Source: CAVPDE01 sp964580575 (GTDB lineage: Bacteria; Desulfobacterota; DSM-4660; Desulfatiglandales; HGW-15). From it: DNA of 46,097 nt. A program made the translations under genes and the position numbers. Where the stretch lies: assembly GCA_964580575.1 (NCBI GenBank), contig CAZOLJ010000035.1, positions 1-46,097 of the forward strand, in the 5' to 3' direction. The notes under the pieces are model-generated. The model was not told the origin of the DNA. It ran no database searches and saw nothing but the letters and a program-made list of their open reading frames with translations. Positions within the stretch are counted from its first letter, which is position 1, and every line of letters starts with the position of its first letter. Shown here piece after piece: positions 25,340-31,461 of the stretch.

Positions 25340-25388
25340 GTAAGCAGTGAGCAGTCAGCAGTAAGTTGTCACTCGTTATTCGTCACTA
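25340..25388. repeat. AGCAGTGAGCAGTCAGCAGT low-complexity repeat after livF
   Basis: CAGTAAGCAGTGAGCAGTCA followed by GTTGTCACTCGTTATTCGTC. Similar GTCACTCGT/CTATTCACCATTC material occurs inside the 2-epimerase gene (5690-5731), and the sequence runs into the 3' end of the next minus-strand ORF. Confidence 0.5.
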
Positions 25389-25590
25389 GGAACGCTTTGA
25401 GCTTTTCGTGAAGAGAGTCCGGCCATTCGTCGCTGGAGAGGAGGATCTTCACTTCTTCTTTGGTCAGGGACTGCAAGACTTCTTTGGGCAGGGTCTTGAC
25501 CAATTCGAGACGCTCCGGATCAGGTTTTCCTTCCGAGGATTCTTTCTTTTCCATTTTTTTCTTCTGCTCCAATCTGTTTTTCCCTTCCAT
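25369..25590 (-). CDS. Small charged hypothetical protein
   Basis: I do not recognise this 73-residue protein. It is highly charged: a lysine/glutamate-rich N-terminus (EQKKKMEKKESSEGKPDPE), then an amphipathic helical stretch (LPKEVLQSLTKEEVKILL). The last five codons (VTNNE) and stop lie in a dispersed GTCACTCGTTATTCGTC-type repeat, so the original C-terminus may have been replaced. The ribosome-binding site is weak. It is convergent with livF. It may be a real small protein, though a fortuitous ORF is possible. Confidence 0.45.
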   Translation of the reverse strand: MEGKNRLEQKKKMEKKESSEGKPDPERLELVKTLPKEVLQSLTKEEVKILLSSDEWPDSLHEKLKAFLVTNNE

Positions 25591-25650
25591 AGTCCATTCT
25601 AGCCCTTAAGGGAAGTCTGTTTTCACAGGATTAAACAACCCCAGCGTTTT

Positions 25651-25715
25651 CCCCCCTCCCCTTTATCCCCCCGCGAGGGGAGGGGAAAGAAAAGAGCCTA
25701 AGGGGGCGGGAGAGG
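25651..25715. repeat. CCCCTCCCC/GGGGGAGG repeat, copy 2
   Basis: TCCCCCCTCCCCTTTATCCC followed by CGCGAGGGGAGGGGAAAG and AAGGGGGCGGGAGAGG; same family as 17549-17607 and 35183-35245. It lies just upstream of the cytochrome promoter. Confidence 0.55.
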
Positions 25716-25730
25716 TCGAAGACGAAAGAA

Positions 25731-25758
25731 TTGACTGTCTCTCACGTCGTGGTATAAA
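25731..25758 (+). promoter_or_regulatory. Promoter of the rhodanese-cytochrome gene
   Basis: -35 TTGACT (25731-25736) and -10 TATAAA (25753-25758) with a 16-base spacer, about 40 bases before the ATG. AGGAGG follows at 25786-25791. Both elements are near consensus, so the gene is probably well expressed. Confidence 0.7.
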
Positions 25759-25796
25759 ATGAATTCCATGTTCTATTTCCCCGGTAGGAGGACGTT

Positions 25797-27407
25797 ATGA
25801 GGAGTGTCGTTGTTCTCGTCGCAGGACTCGTGTTGGCTCTCCTGATCGCCGGACCTTCTTTTGTGGGCGGCGCTTTGGATCCCAAAGTTCCTTACCCAGA
25901 AGTTCCGAGAGTCACGAAGGAACAGCTCAGGGAAATGCTGGGAAAAGAGGACGTGGTGATTATCGATGCCCGCCCAATGGAGCAGTGGAAGTACAGTGAC
26001 CAGGTGATACCCGGCACGATCCACGAGGATCCGGCTTCCATCCCGGAGTGGGCCCGGAAATATGACAAGAACAAGAAAATCGTGATTTACTGCGCTTGAC
26101 CCACGGAGTCGTCGAGCGCCCGGGTGGCGCTTCAGCTGAAAGAACTGGGATTCAAGCACGTGTATGCCCTGAAAGGCGGCTACAGGGAGTGGGTCAGGGC
26201 AAATTTCCCGATTGAGAAAAAGTGGACCGCCAGGCCCGAGTGCGTGACGTGCCACACCACGGTGACCCCGGGGATTGTCGCAGACTGGAAAGCGAGCAAG
26301 CATTCGGAGTCCGAGGTCACCTGTTCGGTGTGCCACGGTGAACTGCACATGACGGAAGAGGATGTGCACAAGGCAGGCCGCATGAAACCTGAGCGATGCG
26401 CCATGTGCCATCAGGTTCAATGGGAGGAGTTCAAGGGAGGCAAGCACGCCCTGGCGTGGGCGGCCATGAAGGCCATGCCCACAGCGCACCGGCAGCCCAT
26501 GGCTCTGATGGACGGGATGAAGGGATGCGGCGGATGCCACAAGATCGGATTGAAGACCGAGGAAGAAAGTCAGGCTTTGAGAGAAGCGGGAGCAGGCTTT
26601 GGCATGGCCTCCTGCGATGCCTGCCACACCCGTCACACCTTTTCCATTAAGGAGGCCCAGCAGCCGGAGGCTTGCCAGACGTGCCACATGGGCTTTGACC
26701 ACGCTCACTGGGAGATGTATTCCTCCTCCAAGCACGGGATCCGATATTCTCTGAAGCAGAAGGGCATTCTCCCTGAATCTGCGGTTGCGCCCACGTGCCA
26801 GACGTGCCACATGAGAGACGGGAACCATGCCGTGATGACGGGCTGGGGTTTTCTGGCCGTCCGACTGCCCATGCCTGAAGACAAGGAATGGGCGGAGGCC
26901 CGGACGACCGTTCTGAAGGCTTTGGGCGTGCTGGATCCGGAAGGCAAGCCCACGCCTCGGCTGGAGGCGATCAAGGCCATAGACATGGTCCGGCTGACTC
27001 AGGAGGCTTGGCAAAAGGAGCGGGACAAGATGGTGAAGGCATGCTCCACCTGCCATTCCACCTCTTTTGCCCGGGGGGAGCTTGAGAAAGCGGACAAGAT
27101 GATCCGGGAAGCGGATCTGCTCATGGCCGAGGCGATCCTCACGGTGGCCAATCTTTACAAGGAGGGGATTCTGCAGAAGCCCAAGAGCTACGCCTACCCC
27201 TTCCCTGATATCCTCTCCTTCCATGACAGTCCCACGCTGATCGAGCAGAAGCTCTACATCATGTTCATGGAGCAGAGGATGCGCACCTTCCAGGGGGCCT
27301 TCCACGCCAATCCGGACTACACGCTCTGGTACGGGTGGAGCGCCATGCAAACGAGCCTTCTGGAGATCAAAACCATGGCGGAAGAGCTAAGAAAGAAGAA
27401 AACATAA
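25797..27407 (+). CDS. Exported rhodanese-octaheme cytochrome c fusion with probable selenocysteine at in-frame TGA
   Basis: Read through one in-frame TGA (26097-26099), this is a 536-residue exported protein. Residues 1-26 are a signal peptide. Residues ~38-135 are a rhodanese domain (VVIIDARPMEQW, KKIVIYC). The catalytic loop reads C99-A-U101-P-T-E-S, where U is the TGA codon; from memory, related rhodaneses have CxCP here. A 6-bp stem with loop CGGGT follows as a candidate SECIS. Eight CxxCH sites follow at about residues 149, 176, 201, 244, 273, 293, 334 and 416, with the helical C-terminus of hydroxylamine-oxidoreductase-like octaheme cytochromes. It probably acts in the periplasm on sulfur or nitrogen compounds. 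Alternative: a nonsense mutation or base error truncating the protein at residue 100. Confidence 0.82.
26114..26132 (+). promoter_or_regulatory. Candidate bacterial SECIS hairpin
   Basis: AGCGCC (26115-26120) pairs perfectly with GGCGCT (26126-26131), extended by a G-T wobble, with loop CGGGT. The loop guanines are 23-25 bases beyond the TGA, within the window used by bacterial SelB, and the loop holds the G-rich GGT expected of such elements. The hairpin lies in coding sequence, as bacterial SECIS elements do. Confidence 0.65.
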
Positions 27408-27417
27408 ATCCGAAGCA

Positions 27418-27490
27418 TCCGCCTACGCGCCGCCGCTTCGGCGAGGCAGGCGAAACTCGAAGCACGAAACAAATTCAAAATTCAAAATTC
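27418..27490. repeat. Dispersed repeat material after the cytochrome gene
   Basis: GCGCCGCCGCTTCGGCGAGG with local inverted symmetry is followed by ACTCGAAGCACGAAACAAAT and TTCAAAATTCAAAATTCC. The TTCAAAA unit is in tandem. No gene is visible. Confidence 0.45.
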
Positions 27491-27491
27491 C

Positions 27492-27783
27492 GTAACCGTT
27501 TAGCTCTTTGAAATAAAAACAGAAAAAGGCCATGGGGGTCCCTCTAAAAACAGAACAACGAAGACGCCACACCTTCATGGCAAGCTCTAGGCCATGGGTG
27601 AGGCGGGCGGAGGGCTACCGTGGAACTCGCCACATCATACCCAGCTGGCAGGTACCGGTAAAACCTCGCCGCCCGCCTTCGCTGCCCCTTATCTGCAGAG
27701 TCTTTCCCGCACACTCTTCGTTTTCTGTTTTTAGAGGGACCCCCATGGCCTGAGCCATCCCTTTCAAAGAGCTAAACGGTTAC
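27492..27783. mobile_element. Nested inverted-repeat element of about 290 bp (non-autonomous element or structured RNA)
   Basis: Outer inverted repeats are perfect over 22 bp (GTAACCGTTTAGCTCTTTGA plus two bases, 27492-27513, against 27762-27783). Inner repeats are perfect over 28 bp (27528-27555, starting GGCCATGGGGGTCCCTCTAA, against 27723-27750) and continue for seven more pairs with one bulge. The core holds a third stem, GGCGGGCGG (27602-27610) with CCGCCCGCC (27669-27677). No ORF with coding character lies inside. It fills the space between the convergent cytochrome and AbfD-like genes. It could be a MITE-like element, an orphan ncRNA, or a bidirectional terminator. I cannot assign a family. 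Confidence 0.75.
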
Positions 27784-27798
27784 CAAAAAGCTAACGTG

Positions 27799-29256
27799 TC
27801 ACTGTTCTTTAAGGTTCAACGTGCGCTTGACGAGATCCTTTTCATGCTCGTAGTCAATGACCCGCTGAAGCATGATCTTCTGGGCCATCACCGGGCCGGC
27901 GCCGTGCCAGGTCCCCACGCCGTGGAGACCCGAGGTCCAGTTCTGGAGAAGCTTGTGCACCTTCATGATGTTTTCCGTGGGTTCATCAGAGCCAAAGCTG
28001 TAGAACTCCTCCACGTAGTTTTTGACCTCAGGATTTTTCAGCTCCTTCATGGACGGCAGGGTCACGATCAGTCCCCCGCCGATGTCGCCGGCCAGGGCCA
28101 TGACCCGCCAGAAGGCGTTGCAGATGTTGAGCTTGGAGACGTTCCCCATGAGCTCGTCCGGCAGAAACACCCCTGAACCCTCCGGCTCCTCCTCGCCCCT
28201 GTGAGCGGCTGCCAGGCCGCAGGCGCGGCCTGTCTCCCTGAGCACCACCATTTCCATGAGCTCTTCATTGATGTGGGTGGCTTTTTGGAGCCCTTTGTAC
28301 TCCTGGATCAGCTTGGCGGCCCCTATGATCTGATTCATGAAGCCGACCTTGCACGTCCCCCCGCAAGTCATCCGATGGGTTCTGGCAAAACGGGTGACAA
28401 ACTTGACGGAGTAAGGGACCTCCCCGCAATGGAACACCCTTTCCCAGGGAACAAAGACATTGTCAAAAATGACCATGGAGGTTTCTCGCTGTCCATAAAG
28501 AGGATTCCCAAGCTCCTCCGGATCGTCGGCCAGGTCCCTTTCCGCAGAGTAGGGGGTGTACTGGCAGATATACGTGATGCCCTCGGCATCGGTCGGGGTG
28601 GCAAAGGCGACCGCGTAGTCCTCTTCTCCCTTGAAGTGGGCGGCCTGAGGAAGCACCACCAGTTCATGGCTGGCAAACGCGCCGCTGATGTTGATCTTGG
28701 CGCCCCGGACCACAATGCCCTGCTTGTTTCGGTCCACCACTTTGAGGGAAAGATAGGGATCAGGCCAGTCCAGGGTTTTCTTGCTCCGGCTCCCCCGTGG
28801 TTCCGTGAGCGCTCCTGCCACAGAGAGATCTTTTCTCTGGACCATTTTGAGATAGTCCAGGAACCTGGGGTTGTAGCCCGTGCCCAGGTCGCGGTCCATT
28901 TCCCAGGTGGTGCCGGCCAAAGCATGAAAGGCGTCGTATCCCACGCAGCGGTAAATGCAGGTTCCCAGGTTCTCGGCCGTGAAGGTCCCTGCTTCGGCTT
29001 TTTTGACAAGATCTTCCCGGCTCCTGCTGACGTGGGTGTAGCGGTTGACGACCTCGTCAATCAGCGGGGAATAACAGGACATGATGTCCTTGCTCTTCGG
29101 GTCAAGAGCCCAGGCGTAGCTTGCCCTGTTCGCCTCCACCACGGTTCGTGTGTTCCTGTTTTCGAGAATGCTTTCCACCCTCTTCCCGTTCATGAACACT
29201 CTGGGTTTCATTGCTTTCAGGCTTTCTTCGAATTGCTCAGGGGTCATCAATGCCAT
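27799..29256 (-). CDS. 4-hydroxybutyryl-CoA dehydratase-like (AbfD/HpaB superfamily) flavoprotein
   Basis: A 485-residue member of the 4-hydroxyphenylacetate 3-hydroxylase/4-hydroxybutyryl-CoA dehydratase family. AbfD enzymes use FAD and a [4Fe-4S] cluster to dehydrate 4-hydroxybutyryl-CoA to crotonyl-CoA. The start MALMTPEQ is chosen because GAGGTGATG precedes it and upstream residues look non-coding. Putative cluster ligands C100 and C104 (GTCIYRC) match the known AbfD spacing. The third and fourth lie in THRMTCGGTCKVG, where H294 and C302 are one residue further apart than I recall for AbfD (H292, C299), with an extra C298. Substrate therefore uncertain. No acyl-CoA genes adjoin it. Confidence 0.85.
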   Translation of the reverse strand: MALMTPEQFEESLKAMKPRVFMNGKRVESILENRNTRTVVEANRASYAWALDPKSKDIMSCYSPLIDEVVNRYTHVSRSREDLVKKAEAGTFTAENLGTCIYRCVGYDAFHALAGTTWEMDRDLGTGYNPRFLDYLKMVQRKDLSVAGALTEPRGSRSKKTLDWPDPYLSLKVVDRNKQGIVVRGAKINISGAFASHELVVLPQAAHFKGEEDYAVAFATPTDAEGITYICQYTPYSAERDLADDPEELGNPLYGQRETSMVIFDNVFVPWERVFHCGEVPYSVKFVTRFARTHRMTCGGTCKVGFMNQIIGAAKLIQEYKGLQKATHINEELMEMVVLRETGRACGLAAAHRGEEEPEGSGVFLPDELMGNVSKLNICNAFWRVMALAGDIGGGLIVTLPSMKELKNPEVKNYVEEFYSFGSDEPTENIMKVHKLLQNWTSGLHGVGTWHGAGPVMAQKIMLQRVIDYEHEKDLVKRTLNLKEQ

Positions 29257-29437
29257 GGGTTCATCACCTCGTGGAATGAAAATCAAATATAGAATAATGA
29301 AGTAATGGGATGATGGCGTGCCGATCATTTCGGCAAAAAATCTTGTGCAGCACTCCGTTGCGGTTCTAGTCCAACAGGTCAGCGCGCGGGTGTCAAGCTT
29401 TTTGTAGCTTCGAATTCGAGGAGAGAAGAGTCGGCCG

Positions 29438-31246
29438 CTAAGAAATGGCTAAACTGAGAACCTTATATCCCCGGCGGGAGAGGAACCCTGCAATCTCATC
29501 AGGGAGTTTGAGATGACTGGCAAACACGTTCTGGCCATGGTTGTCTCTGAAAACGATCCCGGGAATGGTGAGCTTGAAATTCTTCGAATCCTCTTTGCCG
29601 CTGGCCGTGAAGGGATGAGGTTTTGAGTCGAACTTTACTCCGATGAACTCCAGCGTTCTGGCGACGATCCGCCCGGGATCCTGTTCATTGGCCAGAGATA
29701 GAACAGAGACTTTGTACTCCTTCAACAGGGGCACGATGTCCGGGCCAATGCCCGTGAAGTCAATGATGGAATCCTTCCCCTCCACATAGAGAAAGAAATC
29801 CGCCTTGACCATGAGGCTGACCCCACTTTTCTGTCCCTGAATGACCGGCATTTCCACGTCTCGTGTAAAGGTTTGCCCGGTCAGATTCAGAACGCTCTCG
29901 ATGACGGCGGCTTTGTCCTTGCCCGCGAAGAGAACATCGGACCTTGCCGAAGGGGCTGGGACTTCCGGGGCGTTCTTCTGGGCAGGAGGGTACTCGATCG
30001 ATTTGACGCCGAGGTTCGTGAGAAAGTTCATGAGTTCCGGCGGAATCCTTGTGCCTGATTTGTCCGCGAGGTGGATGACAAGGGTTCGGCTCCTGTCCTC
30101 GGAAGTCTGGATGATCCAGTCTGCGCTGACCTGCAGCGTGAACTCGCCTCGCATTTCGAGAGGCTCTCCCTGCTTGTAGATTTTGTAGTATTCACAGGCG
30201 GCCAGGATTTTATTCAGCGCAGCCCTGAGATCTTCATCCCCCTTAAGGTGGACGACCCTGTAGTTGTCCCAGTTCGCCGCGATGACCTGGGCCATCTTTT
30301 CAGGCAGTTCACGGTGAAGGTCAACGATCACTCGCTGGCCGTTGCCGAGGCTCAGGATGGGAAAGGCCTCAGCCTTGAGGTTGAGCTGTCCGCCGGCCTT
30401 CAGGGGAATGAAGTGCTCGCCTGTGTTGATCCACTCTTCTCCCAGGAGCGCGAAAAATTCCGTGAGTTGCCGACTCAAGGCAGGCGGCCCTTTGGATTGC
30501 TCCGGCGGCGGGGAAGGGGCCGCTGCAGGAGCCTGAGCCGTCTCCACAGGCTTGGCAGGTTTTTCACGTTTGATAGGCATCTTCACGATCTGGGGGGTGT
30601 AAATGGGGAGCCTGACGACCTGGCCCGGATAGATGCGGTCCAGGTTTTTGATCTCCGGGTTGAGTCTGGCCAGAGCTTGAAGGTAGGCTTCATTGATTTG
30701 CTCATCTCTGAGACGGTAGAGGCCCTTCACCACTTTGATCAGGCTGTCGCCCTGCTGGATCGTGTAGTTCTCGAGCTTCAGATCCTTGAGCTGCTCCAGG
30801 GAGATGACGGTTTCTTCCCCCTTCCGGGCAACCACCGGAAAACCCTTGACCGGGGTGATGGTGAGAGGGATGACGATCTTGTCGCCAGGGTAGATCACAT
30901 CGAGGTTCGAAAAGGAGCTGTTCAGTTTCTTGAGAGCGGCCAGGAGCTCGGGAAGATTTTTCTTTTCCAGCAGGCCCCGCTCCCTCAGGAGCTGCCAGAG
31001 GTGATCCCCTTTTTTCACTGTGTACGTTTCAGTGACGACTTTCTTGCCCTCCAAAGTGAAGGCTTCCTTTTTCTCAACCACCCGGATCTCTTGCTCTGTT
31101 TCGATTTCAGGGTCCGCTGTTTGGGTCAGTGAAATGGAGTAAGTCTTTTCGTCCTTTTCCTCGGCCAAGCCCATGTTCCAGGGGCAGAGCGCGAGGAAGA
31201 AAACCAGTGCAGATAGAAAACGAAAGCCTTTTGGAGAATTTCTCAT
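29438..31246 (-). CDS. Exported LysM-domain protein
   Basis: A 602-residue secreted or periplasmic protein with a signal peptide (KGFRFLSALVFFLALCPWNM, cleavage near GLAEE). It has two LysM-type segments: residues ~74-122 (YTVKKGDHLWQLLRERGLL ... IYPGDKIVIPL) and ~160-222 (YTIQQGDSLIKVVKGLYRL ... IYPGQVVRLPI). LysM binds peptidoglycan. A proline/alanine-rich linker (~232-255) leads to a ~340-residue C-terminal region I do not recognise, with several hydrophobic beta-like stretches. Related long LysM proteins in Desulfobacterota are uncharacterised. It is divergent from smc, with its own strong promoter. Confidence 0.8.
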   Translation of the reverse strand: MRNSPKGFRFLSALVFFLALCPWNMGLAEEKDEKTYSISLTQTADPEIETEQEIRVVEKKEAFTLEGKKVVTETYTVKKGDHLWQLLRERGLLEKKNLPELLAALKKLNSSFSNLDVIYPGDKIVIPLTITPVKGFPVVARKGEETVISLEQLKDLKLENYTIQQGDSLIKVVKGLYRLRDEQINEAYLQALARLNPEIKNLDRIYPGQVVRLPIYTPQIVKMPIKREKPAKPVETAQAPAAAPSPPPEQSKGPPALSRQLTEFFALLGEEWINTGEHFIPLKAGGQLNLKAEAFPILSLGNGQRVIVDLHRELPEKMAQVIAANWDNYRVVHLKGDEDLRAALNKILAACEYYKIYKQGEPLEMRGEFTLQVSADWIIQTSEDRSRTLVIHLADKSGTRIPPELMNFLTNLGVKSIEYPPAQKNAPEVPAPSARSDVLFAGKDKAAVIESVLNLTGQTFTRDVEMPVIQGQKSGVSLMVKADFFLYVEGKDSIIDFTGIGPDIVPLLKEYKVSVLSLANEQDPGRIVARTLEFIGVKFDSKPHPFTASGKEDSKNFKLTIPGIVFRDNHGQNVFASHLKLPDEIAGFLSRRGYKVLSLAIS

Positions 31247-31276
31247 ACTTATCTCTAATTTAGAATAAGTTGATAT

Positions 31277-31305
31277 ATTTTATATACACCAACTCAACTT
31301 GTCAA
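31277..31305 (-). promoter_or_regulatory. Promoter of the LysM-protein gene, flanked by TCAACTTA repeats
   Basis: On the minus strand TTGACA (31305-31300) and TAAAAT (31282-31277) are 17 bases apart, about 31 bases before the start codon. The sequences TCAACTTAGAAC and TCAACTTATTCT flank the promoter in direct orientation, and CAAGTTGAGTTGG lies in the spacer. A regulator could bind these. Confidence 0.65.
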
Positions 31306-31385
31306 TTTTGTTCTAAGTTGACCTGGTTGCGCTACAACATATTGGCGTTTTTCGTTCGTCCACATACACCCTGTAGTATTTATTC

Positions 31386-31414
31386 TTTACAAAGGCCCGA
31401 TCATCTGATAAATA
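31386..31414 (+). promoter_or_regulatory. Possible smc promoter
   Basis: TTTACA (31386-31391) and TAAATA (31409-31414) with a 17-base spacer, about 48 bases before the smc ATG. A reasonable match, with no independent support. Confidence 0.45.
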
Positions 31415-31461
31415 TCTATAAATCAATGATCTGAAAATGAACAGAGGCTGTGGAGGTTTTC

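Noticed and set aside
26097..26123. Simple frameshift or pseudogene explanation for the split cytochrome gene
   Set aside because: Both parts are in the same frame, so no indel is needed. The stop is TGA, sits in the catalytic loop, and is followed by a SECIS-like hairpin. A nonsense change or base-call error remains possible.
25773..27350. 525-codon uninterrupted minus-strand ORF opposite the rhodanese-cytochrome gene
   Set aside because: It is open across the TGA, but the plus strand has a signal peptide, promoter, ribosome-binding site and eight heme motifs. The antisense frame has none.
27601..27680. Transposase or coding gene within the nested inverted-repeat element
   Set aside because: The only ORF (73 codons from 27532) crosses the inverted repeats and shows no coding character.
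31450..31461. Upstream GTG start for smc
   Set aside because: GGAGG overlaps this GTG and is correctly spaced for the ATG at 31462, where family proteins begin.
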